Part shown: positions 34,177-42,373 of the stretch, piece after piece
Layout: each line of letters begins with the position of its first letter
How positions within the stretch are numbered: position 1 is the stretch's first letter
From: Jiella soli
GTDB lineage: Bacteria; Pseudomonadota; Alphaproteobacteria; Rhizobiales; Rhizobiaceae
Length of the DNA: 64,000 nucleotides
NCBI RefSeq assembly: GCF_020615385.1
Contig: NZ_JAJAVB010000026.1
Span: forward strand, 1 to 64,000
Direction of reading: 5' to 3'
Notes under the pieces: model-generated
The model's database searches: none
Told to the model about the DNA's origin: nothing
The model's input: only the letters and a program-made list of their open reading frames with translations
Position numbers and translations under genes: made by a program

Positions 34177-35748
34177 GTGAACCATCAGAATACGATATCG
34201 ACGTTTCTGCCACTCGAGGCCGAACGTATACTCGCAGACCTCGAGCCGGACGCGGACTGCCTCGCAGCGCTTCAAGCGCGCCATCCCGGTCTCGTCATCT
34301 TCGGGCCGGAGACGAGCGGCAGCGCCGACGTTGTGCTCCTCATCGGCGGGCACGACCTCGCGGCCCGTCTCAAGGCGCTCGCGCCCCGGCTGACGTCGGA
34401 GGGATGCTGCGTCGTCTTCACAGCCAACCGCCGCCATTACCGCCGGCTGGAAGCCTGGTTCTCAGGAGAGGCCGCGCCTACCGGAAGCGATCCCGGGTTG
34501 AGCCGCGACGAACTGCAGCAGGCTGTCGGGTCCGCCGGGCTTCGGCTCGCCAAAATCCGGTCGATCTTCGACGACAGGGAGGCCGCCAAGACCGCGGCCG
34601 AGGCGCTCGTCCCCTTCGGGCGACGCCTCGGCCTTGAGCCCCAGGCGCTCGCCGATCAGGTCGCATCGGCTGCCTTCCTCGCCCAGACCCGGCCGCGCGC
34701 CAGGCAGGGGCGCCCGATCACCGTGACCGGCATGACGCTCGGATCAAAGCCAGACGCCATGGCGATCGTTCGCATGGCCGGCCCTCTGGCAGCCCTTGCC
34801 AGCCTGCCTGACTTTGCCGTCAGCACTCTCGCTCCGAAGCCCGCCGTTCGGCGCGCGTCGGACGGAACGAAGAATGACATCTTCATCTGGCAACGCCCAA
34901 TCCTAACCGACGCGGCGAGACCGGCGATTGACCAGATCATCTCGACCCATCACCTGTTCGTGCTGGAATTCGACGATCATCCGATGCGCTGGCCGGCAAT
35001 TGCGCAAAGCGGCTATCTCAACTTTCGCGCGCCACATGCCGTGCGGACCTCGACCGAGACGCTCGCGGCCATCCTGCGCGAGTTCAATGCCAACGTCTTC
35101 GTCTCGCCGAACCAGATCGAGACGCTGCCGACCTTCCACCCGGTGGAGGACCGAAAAGGCCCGCTCCGGCTCCTCTTCGCCGCGCTCAACCGCAAGGACG
35201 ACTGGGCACCAGAGATCGCGGCCGTCAACCAGGTCCTAAAGCGCTATCCAGCCACCACGCTCGCCGTCGACGTCGTCTTCGACCGCGAGTTCTTTGATGC
35301 GCTGGAGGCGCAAGACAAGCGATTCCATCCGCTCCTGCCCTATGAGGGCTATAAGGCGCTCCTGGCGAAGGCGGACATCGCGTGGCTGCCGCTCGGAGAC
35401 ACACTCTTCAACCGCTGCAAGAGCGATCTCAAATTCATCGAGTGCGCTGCCTACGGAGTTGCCATCCTGGCGAGCCCGGTGCTTTACGAGCAGGTGATCC
35501 GCGACGGCGAAACCGGCCTCGTCTATCGTTCGCACGAGGCGCTGGCAAACGGCCTCGCCGCACTAATCGAGGATGCAGACCTCCGGGCCCGGCTCGTGCG
35601 GGCCGCCTACGACGAGATCGCCGCAACGCGCCTCAGGGTGCATCACGTTGCGCGCGAGGCGAACTGGTATCGCAGCCTGCTCGACCGACACGACGCGCTC
35701 GAGGATGAGCGACAGGGCAGGATGGCGCGGCTTCCCCTGGTCGGGTAG
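34177..35748 (+). CDS. glycosyltransferase (group 1-like) with N-terminal extension
   Basis: A 523-residue protein from the GTG at 34177; the frame is open further upstream but overlaps hlyD there. Residues about 1-170 resemble a degraded methyltransferase or accessory region without a clear SAM motif. The C-terminal 300 residues have the GT-B style of glycosyltransferases that follow a Phe-Ala-Ala-Leu-Asn-Arg-Lys-Asp-Asp start, with Lys-Phe-Ile-Glu-Cys-Ala-Ala-Tyr-Gly-Val and Gly-Glu-Thr-Gly-Leu-Val near the end. That end pattern is the nucleotide-sugar binding region. It follows the secretion genes with a short gap, so RTX export and glycan genes may share a transcript. Confidence 0.7.
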   Translation: MNHQNTISTFLPLEAERILADLEPDADCLAALQARHPGLVIFGPETSGSADVVLLIGGHDLAARLKALAPRLTSEGCCVVFTANRRHYRRLEAWFSGEAAPTGSDPGLSRDELQQAVGSAGLRLAKIRSIFDDREAAKTAAEALVPFGRRLGLEPQALADQVASAAFLAQTRPRARQGRPITVTGMTLGSKPDAMAIVRMAGPLAALASLPDFAVSTLAPKPAVRRASDGTKNDIFIWQRPILTDAARPAIDQIISTHHLFVLEFDDHPMRWPAIAQSGYLNFRAPHAVRTSTETLAAILREFNANVFVSPNQIETLPTFHPVEDRKGPLRLLFAALNRKDDWAPEIAAVNQVLKRYPATTLAVDVVFDREFFDALEAQDKRFHPLLPYEGYKALLAKADIAWLPLGDTLFNRCKSDLKFIECAAYGVAILASPVLYEQVIRDGETGLVYRSHEALANGLAALIEDADLRARLVRAAYDEIAATRLRVHHVAREANWYRSLLDRHDALEDERQGRMARLPLVG

Positions 35749-35776
35749 GGACGGACATCCTATCGAGGAGAATCCC

Positions 35777-36547
35777 ATGACCCACGATCTTGCCTTCCTC
35801 TATTCGCCCGTCCTGTTCCAAGCGCCCCAACGGATCGGTGTTTCGGCCTGGCTGGAGCATGCGCCTTTCGCCTTCTGGCTGATCGACAAGCTCAGGCCGC
35901 GGCAATTGGTGGAGCTCGGGACCCATACCGGCGTGTCATTCTGCGCCTTCGCTCAGGCCGCCAAGCAGCTGAAGACCGGGACCGCCTGCCATGCCGTAGA
36001 CACTTGGCAGGGCGACCCGCACGCCGGGTATTACGGCGACGACATCTTCACCGACCTCTCCCAACACGTCGCCGCGCGCTACGCCGACTTTGCCCATCTC
36101 GTCCGCTCGACCTTTGACGAGGCGCTGCCCCGCTTTGCCGATGGGTCGATTGATCTCCTCCATATCGACGGGCTGCACACCTATGACGCGGTGGCCCACG
36201 ACTATCAGACTTGGCTGCCGAAGGTTTCCGAGGGCGGCCTCATCCTCTTCCACGACACCAATGTGCGGACCCGCGATTTCGGGGTTTACCGCCTCTGGGC
36301 GGAGCTTGCAGCCGAGAACGACAGCTTCGAGTTTCTGCACGGCTTCGGGCTCGGCGTCATGATCAAAGGCCGGACCGACAATTCCGTCCTCAACGCGCTG
36401 ACCACAGCCTCGCTCGATCCAACCACGACCGAAGCGATCCGGCGAACTTTCGCATATCTGGGCGAGGCGCTCACGATCCGAACCAAGCTGCTCATCGCGC
36501 AGCAAAAGTCTGCAGCCCATTCGCACCCCGAAACCGCCCGCACCTGA
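35777..36547 (+). CDS. class I SAM-dependent methyltransferase
   Basis: A 256-residue protein with GAGGAGAA 6 bases before the ATG. A SAM-binding motif Leu-Val-Glu-Leu-Gly-Thr-His-Thr-Gly-Val-Ser is at about residues 46-56. Ile-Asp-Leu-Leu-His-Ile-Asp-Gly-Leu-His-Thr-Tyr and Phe-His-Asp-Thr-Asn follow, typical of the methyltransferase_24 type found in glycan clusters. Upstream frames reaching to 35573 overlap the previous gene and can be discounted. It likely methylates a sugar of the surface polysaccharide. It converges on the RTX protein 2 gene. Confidence 0.85.
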   Translation: MTHDLAFLYSPVLFQAPQRIGVSAWLEHAPFAFWLIDKLRPRQLVELGTHTGVSFCAFAQAAKQLKTGTACHAVDTWQGDPHAGYYGDDIFTDLSQHVAARYADFAHLVRSTFDEALPRFADGSIDLLHIDGLHTYDAVAHDYQTWLPKVSEGGLILFHDTNVRTRDFGVYRLWAELAAENDSFEFLHGFGLGVMIKGRTDNSVLNALTTASLDPTTTEAIRRTFAYLGEALTIRTKLLIAQQKSAAHSHPETART

Positions 36548-36737
36548 GCGTCGTCCTTCGGCCGCTTCTTCCCAGACCCAGGATCCGGGCGAATGCCATG
36601 ACGCCTCGCCTTTCCGAGAGAGGCAAGAGCCAACCCCTTCAACGGCAACGGCCTGCAAATCGGGCTGTTTCCTTTTGGGATCGCTTGCCGCCACGCATCG
36701 CAAGGCCGGCAGGTGGGGTACGACGACAGGCTAAAGA

Positions 36738-36762
36738 AAAGGGGCGCTTGAGGCGCCCCTTT
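36738..36762 (-). terminator. terminator downstream of RTX protein 2
   Basis: A perfect 10-bp stem (AAAGGGGCGC and GCGCCCCTTT) with a 5-base loop, followed on the minus strand by TCTTTAG. It can work in both directions since the convergent methyltransferase gene ends 190 bases away. Confidence 0.8.
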
Positions 36763-36790
36763 CCGTTCCATATCCAGATCGCCAGAGCGA

Positions 36791-37996
36791 TTAGACGTAG
36801 GTGACGTCATCGGTGAGCGAGAATGAGCTCACGCCCTCGAGGGTGACGGTGAGCGTGTCGCCGCCACCATCGTCGATCGAGAGGATCAGGTCGTTGCCGC
36901 TCATGGCCGAGCTGATCGTGTCGCCCGTGTCGAGGACCAGATGATCCGAACCAGAGGTGAAGTCGCCAATCGTGACGGAATCACCATTAGTGAACGCCTG
37001 GAAGTTGAAGTTGTCGTCGCCGGCGCCACCGAAGAGCATGGAACCGTTTGAGGACGTGCCGCCGATCAGCGAGTCCGAACCCTCGCCACCATAGACGGTA
37101 TCGCTGGTCAGGAAGTTGATCGTATCGTCGCCTGCGCCGAGACCAAACTCGCCGGAGCCGCCGCTGCCGATCGAGTCCGAGCCATCGCCGGAATAGACGA
37201 TTGCACCGCCGGTCGCGCCGGTGGCGTTGATCGAGTCGGCATCAGCGCCGCCGAACACGGTGTCACCGTCGGTGACGGTGATCGAGTCGACGCCCGCGCC
37301 GCCATAGATGGCGTCCGAACCGCCAGCCCCGGTGATCTGGTCGTTGCCAGTGCCGCCGTAGATGGTGTCGTCGCCGCTGTCGCCAGTGATCGTGTCGTCA
37401 CCCGCGCCGCCGCCGAGAACGGCCTTGATGCCGGTGCCAGCCGTCAGCGAGTCGTCGCCGTCGCCGCCAAAGATCGAGGAGCCGCCGGTGATGGTGTCAC
37501 CGCCCATGCCGCCATAGATCGTGTCTCCGTCACCAGCCGTGATCGTGTCGCTGCCGTCGGCCGCGAAGACCAGGTCCTTGCCGGAAGCGGTCGCATCGAT
37601 AACGTCGCCGCTACCACCGCCGTAGACGGTGTCGGCACCAGTACCGGTGACGATGCTGTCGGCGCCGTCGCCTGCACCGAGGACGTTGTCGAGCGCGCTG
37701 CTAGCAGCGTCGATGGTGTCGTTGCCGTCACCAGCATAGACGATGTCACCGCCGCCATTGATGCCGAAGGCGGTGGTCGCCGTCAGCGTGATCGATTCAT
37801 TTCCGGCGCCGCCGAGGATCGTGTCGGAATACTGATCGTCGGTGCCGTTGAAGACGTCGTTGCCGGCGCCCAGGAACACCAGATCGGCCTGATCGCCATC
37901 GGCGATCGTATCATTGCCAGCCAGACCGTAGATGGTATCGGCTTCGCCGGTGCCGGCGAGGTTATCATTGCCGGTGGTGCCTGTAAGTACAGCCAT
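36791..37996 (-). CDS. RTX calcium-binding protein 2
   Basis: A 401-residue protein that starts almost directly with RTX-type sequence (Gly-Asn-Asp-Asn-Leu-Ala-Gly-Thr-Gly) and contains Gly-Gly-x-Gly-x-Asp repeats to about residue 330. A 65-residue C-terminal domain follows, ending Leu-Thr-Asp-Asp-Val-Thr-Tyr-Val, an acidic-then-hydrophobic tail of the serralysin type I signal kind. No signal peptide and no catalytic domain. AGGAGAG lies about 8 bases before the ATG at 37996. It is close to the type I exporter genes. A structural or adhesive surface role is likely. Confidence 0.88.
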   Translation of the reverse strand: MAVLTGTTGNDNLAGTGEADTIYGLAGNDTIADGDQADLVFLGAGNDVFNGTDDQYSDTILGGAGNESITLTATTAFGINGGGDIVYAGDGNDTIDAASSALDNVLGAGDGADSIVTGTGADTVYGGGSGDVIDATASGKDLVFAADGSDTITAGDGDTIYGGMGGDTITGGSSIFGGDGDDSLTAGTGIKAVLGGGAGDDTITGDSGDDTIYGGTGNDQITGAGGSDAIYGGAGVDSITVTDGDTVFGGADADSINATGATGGAIVYSGDGSDSIGSGGSGEFGLGAGDDTINFLTSDTVYGGEGSDSLIGGTSSNGSMLFGGAGDDNFNFQAFTNGDSVTIGDFTSGSDHLVLDTGDTISSAMSGNDLILSIDDGGGDTLTVTLEGVSSFSLTDDVTYV

Positions 37997-38087
37997 TCAT
38001 TTCTCTCCTAAACACGCGCGTGCTTGTGGCGTCGACCGACCGCACCTCGTTATGAGCGCTCTCAAATGCGGCGGACGCACAGCAGTG

Positions 38088-38116
38088 CATATTTCGGAGG
38101 AAGGCGATCCTGTCAA
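38088..38116 (-). promoter_or_regulatory. candidate promoter of RTX protein 2
   Basis: On the minus strand TTGACA (38111-38116) is a perfect -35 box, with AATATG (38088-38093) after 17 bases as a weak -10. It lies about 90 bases upstream of the start codon and shares GTTGACAG with the RTX protein 3 promoter. Confidence 0.45.
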
Positions 38117-38152
38117 CGACATGAAGGCAGAAATCCACAACAGGACCACTAC

Positions 38153-38172
38153 CCTGCAACAGGTGTTGCAGG
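38153..38172. promoter_or_regulatory. 20-bp perfect palindrome upstream of RTX protein 2 (lux-box-like)
   Basis: CCTGCAACAGGTGTTGCAGG has 9-bp inverted arms (CCTGCAACA and TGTTGCAGG) around GG. The 20-bp length and CTG...CAG ends resemble binding sites of LuxR-family quorum-sensing activators. It lies about 37 bp upstream of the putative -35 box, a place where an activator could act. No luxR or luxI gene is in the window. Confidence 0.4.
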
Positions 38173-38537
38173 ATCGCCAGCGTTATCGTCGAAGTTCATC
38201 GTCTGGAAGAGAAGCCTTGCTCGCCTTGACCGATTAGCCTCCAGGATATCATGTCCATGTTAAAATTTTCGCCAGCCAACCCCGTCCCGCTGAAGCATGG
38301 CCCCGGAAACGCCCTGTGCCGGCTGCGGCAATGGATACCAGGATGAAGCCGAGACTCCTGCGCGGAACTTCCTTCGAAGCCCTTGTGAGCCACCGTCATA
38401 CATCCCGCTACCATATGGATGTCTCGTCTTCTTCGTTGCGATCGACTGTCTCCATCGAATGGAGATGCCTTCTTTTGGCTTTGCCCATTCGCTCCAAAGC
38501 CCCGCCGGCTTCAATGGAGACAACAGGTAAAACAAAA

Positions 38538-38560
38538 GGAGGGGGCCTGAGGTCCCCTCC
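38538..38560 (-). terminator. terminator downstream of RTX protein 3
   Basis: GGAGGGG and CCCCTCC form a 7-bp stem around a 9-base loop, and on the minus strand the hairpin is followed by TTTTGTTTTA, a good T-rich tract. It lies 25 bases past the stop codon. Confidence 0.8.
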
Positions 38561-38584
38561 GCTTCTTATTTAGAGAACCCGCTA

Positions 38585-40096
38585 TTAGCTGTAGACGCCG
38601 AAGTCATCAACGCTAAGGTTCGAGACGTCGTTTACGCCATCAAGCGTCGCCACCAGGGCGCGCCCACCGGCAGTGGACCAGTCGGCATCGAAGTACACTT
38701 CGACATTCGTGCCGGTATCCACCACAACATACGAATTCTGGACGAACGCGCTGAGCATCGTGTTCACGGTGGCCTGTGAGACGTTGTTGTCGGTCAGAAC
38801 GTAGATCTGATTATCTTCGCCGTCGCCATTGTCGGCCGTACCGAAGCCAGCACCTGCCCCACCAGCGTTAGTGAACTGAGCGAGAGTCATCTCGCTGTAG
38901 TCCGAACCGAAGGCATCCGCATTCGTGTTGGCGTTGAATGCCGTCAGTCTCGTACCGCTTGCGTCGCCACTGGAGTCGAACGCGTTGAAGTTAACAGCAC
39001 CAAATCCGGTCCCGTCCAGGAAAGAAATGAAATCGCCCTGCACTGATCCGGCCAGGTTAGGAGCGGCGCCATTGCCGGCGTCAAAGTCAGCAATAACGTC
39101 ACGAATATTGGTCGCCGCCGAGAACTGGAATTCGTCCTCGCCTGAACCGCCCCTCAGGAAATCCTGAGCGTTATCGAAGAATCCGCCGGAAAGTACGTCG
39201 TCACCTGCACCGCCATTCAGGTCGTCGGCGTTAGAACCGCCGTACAAAGCGTCATCGCCCTCACCACCGGTCAAGTTATCCGCACCAGATCCACCAAAAA
39301 TGGAGTCGGCACCAATACCGCCATCAAGGGTGTCGGCATCAGCGCCGCCAAATATTGAGTCGTCACCATCGTCGCCCATGATGGAGTCGGCACCATTGTC
39401 GCCGAAGAGGGTGTCGGCGCCCGTTGCACCGTAGATCACGTCGTTACCGGAATCGCCGAAAATTAGGTCATCGCCGCCGGCAACACCGGCGCCGCCGCCA
39501 AGGGTGTCAGCACCGTCGCCGCCGGAAACGGTGTCGTTGCCGTCGCCGCCATAAACGGCGTCATCGCCGGTACCGCCATCAAGATTGTCGGCACTGCCAC
39601 CGCCATAGATCACATCGTTGCCGGCATCCCCGGAAACAATGTCTACGCCGCTATCCTTGCCGCCAAAAATCAGATCATTGCCGGCGCCACCGGAAATCGT
39701 ATCGTCGTTGTCGCCGCCGAAGAGCGTGTCGGCGCCGCCATTACCAATGATGGAGTCTCGATCGGCTCCGCCACCAATGAAATCAGCACCGTCGTTTCCG
39801 AGAATCGTATCATTTCCGATGCCGCCGAACGCCATGTTGCCAAGCGTGTCGCCACCTGCCGCAAAGATGCTGTCCGTCGACATGTCGATGGAGTCATCGT
39901 CGTCGCCGCCGAAAACGGTGTCGATCGACATATCGTCAGTTAGTGACGCAACGTCATCGCCCGTCCCAAGGAAAACGATATCCGCTCCCAGTCCATCATT
40001 GACAAGGGTATCCGCGCCGCCCAGGGCATTGATGGTATCGGCATCATCCGTTCCGACGAGGAAGTCCGGTCCGTTTGTGTAAGTCTGATTAGCCAT
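38585..40096 (-). CDS. RTX calcium-binding protein 3
   Basis: A 503-residue protein from the ATG at 40096, with AGGAGAG 3-9 bases upstream; the frame back to 40123 lacks a site. Residues about 10-320 hold RTX-like repeats, many in the variant Gly-Gly-Asp/Ala-x-Asp-x-Ile. The remaining 180 residues are a separate Asp- and Asn-rich domain with Asp-Asn-Gly-Asp-Gly-Glu-Asp-Asn, ending Ser-Val-Asp-Asp-Phe-Gly-Val-Tyr-Ser. No signal peptide. The C-terminal region probably holds the type I secretion signal. It differs from RTX protein 2 in having a large C-terminal domain. Confidence 0.87.
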   Translation of the reverse strand: MANQTYTNGPDFLVGTDDADTINALGGADTLVNDGLGADIVFLGTGDDVASLTDDMSIDTVFGGDDDDSIDMSTDSIFAAGGDTLGNMAFGGIGNDTILGNDGADFIGGGADRDSIIGNGGADTLFGGDNDDTISGGAGNDLIFGGKDSGVDIVSGDAGNDVIYGGGSADNLDGGTGDDAVYGGDGNDTVSGGDGADTLGGGAGVAGGDDLIFGDSGNDVIYGATGADTLFGDNGADSIMGDDGDDSIFGGADADTLDGGIGADSIFGGSGADNLTGGEGDDALYGGSNADDLNGGAGDDVLSGGFFDNAQDFLRGGSGEDEFQFSAATNIRDVIADFDAGNGAAPNLAGSVQGDFISFLDGTGFGAVNFNAFDSSGDASGTRLTAFNANTNADAFGSDYSEMTLAQFTNAGGAGAGFGTADNGDGEDNQIYVLTDNNVSQATVNTMLSAFVQNSYVVVDTGTNVEVYFDADWSTAGGRALVATLDGVNDVSNLSVDDFGVYS

Positions 40097-40180
40097 CTGC
40101 TCTCTCCTGAAGAACCATCGCACGCGTTACTTATTACCAGAACGCGAGCCGGAGCCCCTGGACTGGTCGTGCGTCTTAGG

Positions 40181-40209
40181 GTTATCGCGGAGTAAAAGTG
40201 CTCTGTCAA
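40181..40209 (-). promoter_or_regulatory. promoter of RTX protein 3
   Basis: On the minus strand a perfect TTGACA (40204-40209) is separated by 17 bases from GATAAC (40181-40186). The start codon is about 85 bases downstream. Just upstream of the -35 box is a TATCG/CGATA inverted repeat (about 40214-40235), a possible regulator site. Confidence 0.6.
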
Positions 40210-40345
40210 CTGTTTGACCTATCGTAAGGGATAAAACGATATCCAGCTAACGTTGTGGAATCTAACAGTTTTAAGGTCTGTTCCGTTATGAAACACGAAT
40301 GCGCAGCTCGGACCCTTCCCCTATGGTAAGGTTTCGCCAGTTTTC

Positions 40346-41578
40346 CTATAGCTGCAGCGCGCGGACGCAGGCGGCGGCAGTTTCAGTGACCTTATGACTG
40401 TCAATCTGCCAGTTCGGGTGCGCCGGGCCGGTACCCGGCCCCGTCACAGTGCCGCGCAGGAAGGCGTGGAAAAGGCCGAGAGTTTGGTAAAGGTGTGCGT
40501 GCATGGCTCGGAAGCCTGTGTGCGGCTCGAGCTCAAGGACCACCGTGCCGGGATGACAAAAAACCGTATTGAAGAGGCCGGAGCCGGTCGGGCCGACGAT
40601 TATGTCCGCACATGCGAAGGCGGCGACACGCTCCACAAAAGTTAGCCGCTCCGGGAATATCTCCTGAAATCCCAAGGGGCGAAGGGCCATCACGACATCC
40701 GTCTCGTTCAGTAGGACGCGGCGAGGGATGGTTTCGGACCAATTGCGGCGCGAAACGTAAAGGCGCCTTCCTATGGAAGGAGGCCGTTTTGGCACAAGGG
40801 ACGATGCCAGGCTGAGAAGACGCTTGCGTGTGTCTTTCGGAAAAATATTGGAAGGTGCGACCAGAGAGGGAGCAATCACGTCGGGAAGATGCGCGATACG
40901 CGTGATGTCCTGCGCGATGATGCGGCGGCCAGGCGCGAGCGCCGCGATGATCTCTTCCATCCAGGGCGCCTCCATCGGCAGAAGGAGGGACCGTCCCTCT
41001 GCCTCAGGGCCGAGCTGATCGAGCGTCAGGAGCTTAGGTAGGATCCGGAACAGCCAAGAGCCGTAATTGCGCGCTTCCGTCGAAGCGAGCGCGATCACGG
41101 GCTCTTCGATCGACAGGACGGCCCCGGGATCTGCTGCCACCGTCAGCCGCTCGCCGGTCCTCGTGACAGCAGGCGTCATCTTGAATTCGGCAGGAAAGCG
41201 CGACAATGGCGCTGCCCGGTCAAAGAAGGGGTCGGGCAGAAGGCAGACATCGTTGAATAGGAGCGGGCCGCTGTCCCCCCCTGGCATGTCGTCAATCATC
41301 GCGCGCTGGCCAGCGAGGAAAACGTTGCGGCCGCGGAGAACGTAGCGAGGACGCTCTACAAGGGATGCATCCGGCTCTTCCGGCAGTGGCGGTTCGCCGA
41401 AGGGCAGGCGCTGGCCTTCAGTCTGAAGGGGCTGCGCCGCGGCGACAACGCGAGCCGCGACTTGATCGCTTATAGGCCGCCAGCCGGATGTGCTGTTCTC
41501 CCAAAGATCCCCCGGGTCGGCCGCAGTGACGTCGCGTTCCGCGAGCCGCCCAAGGCGCGCGGCAAGGCCCGGAGGCAT
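40346..41578 (-). CDS. family-61-like glycosyltransferase
   Basis: A 410-residue protein. The second half carries the DUF563/GT61 pattern: Tyr-Gly-Ser-Trp-Leu-Phe-Arg-Ile-Leu-Pro-Lys-Leu, Arg-Arg-Leu-Tyr-Val-Ser-Arg-Arg, a Arg-Arg-Val-Leu-Leu-Asn-Glu segment, and Ile-Val-Gly-Pro-Thr-Gly-Ser-Gly-Leu-Phe-Asn. This order is found in capsular polysaccharide GT61 enzymes. It begins 2 bases after the stop of the sulfotransferase gene, so they are coexpressed. The N-terminal 100 residues are unlike the family core. Confidence 0.78.
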   Translation of the reverse strand: MPPGLAARLGRLAERDVTAADPGDLWENSTSGWRPISDQVAARVVAAAQPLQTEGQRLPFGEPPLPEEPDASLVERPRYVLRGRNVFLAGQRAMIDDMPGGDSGPLLFNDVCLLPDPFFDRAAPLSRFPAEFKMTPAVTRTGERLTVAADPGAVLSIEEPVIALASTEARNYGSWLFRILPKLLTLDQLGPEAEGRSLLLPMEAPWMEEIIAALAPGRRIIAQDITRIAHLPDVIAPSLVAPSNIFPKDTRKRLLSLASSLVPKRPPSIGRRLYVSRRNWSETIPRRVLLNETDVVMALRPLGFQEIFPERLTFVERVAAFACADIIVGPTGSGLFNTVFCHPGTVVLELEPHTGFRAMHAHLYQTLGLFHAFLRGTVTGPGTGPAHPNWQIDSHKVTETAAACVRALQL

Positions 41579-41580
41579 CG

Positions 41581-42249
41581 TCAGTGCGAGAGCTGGCGCG
41601 ACAGCGCCCGCTCGATCCGCGCCCGGTCGAAAGGCTCGTCCAGAAACTCGAACAGGCCGCGCAGGCTGTCCGGATCCTTGGTGTAGTCCTCGTAGCGCAC
41701 GAGAAAGCCGTCATTCGGATGGGCGAGCGCATAGTCGGCATATTGCCGGTCGAGATCCTCCACCATGGCGAGGATCTCTTCCATCTCCATGTCCTTCCAC
41801 CAGGCGGACCTGGCAACGTCGCTCGAGCGGCGGGTGTTGAAGACGAGCTTGCACGGGGCAAAGAAGCTGCGGATGAAGTCCAGGAACTGGGGCATCTCGC
41901 CTTCTTCGGCGTCGTGGAAGCGGATCTCCTTGAAGCCGAGGATCCTGACGCCCGGCGGCGGCGTCAGAATGTCGTCGATGAAGGCGGCCGCCAGCTTCTC
42001 GCCGAAGCGGCGCGGCACGATCTCGTCGGCGCCGTACCAGGGGCCGTGCGCGGGAATGGCCTCCGGGCCCTGGTTGTAGCGGGTGCCATAGGCGCGCTTC
42101 CAGGCGCGGAAGAGCGGATAGAGCAGATTGTTGTTCTCGCCCCGGATGAAGGCGCCGGGCAGGCTCTGCAGGATGGTCTGCAGGAGCGTCGAGCCGGAGC
42201 GGCCATAGGTGACGATGACGACGAATTTCTCGAACGGCTTGTCGCTCAT
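41581..42249 (-). CDS. sulfotransferase-family protein
   Basis: A 222-residue protein with the PAPS 5'-phosphosulfate loop Tyr-Gly-Arg-Ser-Gly-Ser-Thr-Leu-Leu at about residues 15-23. Later it has Phe-Asn-Thr-Arg-Arg and Val-Arg-Tyr-Glu-Asp-Tyr, corresponding to the 3'-phosphate binding region. It would transfer sulfate from PAPS to a hydroxyl, most likely a sugar in this glycan cluster. It is compact compared with many bacterial sulfotransferases, although both cofactor motifs are intact. A 124-base gap separates it from the glycosyltransferase upstream. Confidence 0.83.
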   Translation of the reverse strand: MSDKPFEKFVVIVTYGRSGSTLLQTILQSLPGAFIRGENNNLLYPLFRAWKRAYGTRYNQGPEAIPAHGPWYGADEIVPRRFGEKLAAAFIDDILTPPPGVRILGFKEIRFHDAEEGEMPQFLDFIRSFFAPCKLVFNTRRSSDVARSAWWKDMEMEEILAMVEDLDRQYADYALAHPNDGFLVRYEDYTKDPDSLRGLFEFLDEPFDRARIERALSRQLSH

Positions 42250-42373
42250 GAAGCTCTCTCCGCGGGGGTTCGGCGAAGGCGCTGAGACCTTTCAGCCCAC
42301 CGGCCCAGGTTGATTTGCAAATGTCTCAAACGAAATCCGGCGCGTTCATCGCGAATGCCGGACGTCGACAGGT

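Larger units (their letters stand above)
37997..38537. other. intergenic region between RTX genes 2 and 3
   Basis: About 540 bases holding the putative promoter and palindrome of RTX protein 2 and, at the right end, the terminator of RTX protein 3. Short rightward frames (for example one ending at 38237) lack well-placed ribosome-binding sites and homology. Nothing else was recognised between 38240 and 38530. Confidence 0.4.

Noticed and set aside
38121-38237. Small rightward frame (about 38 codons) upstream of RTX protein 2
   Set aside because: The nearest purine-rich stretch is about 20 bases from the ATG, too far to act, and the frame overlaps the palindrome and promoter elements.
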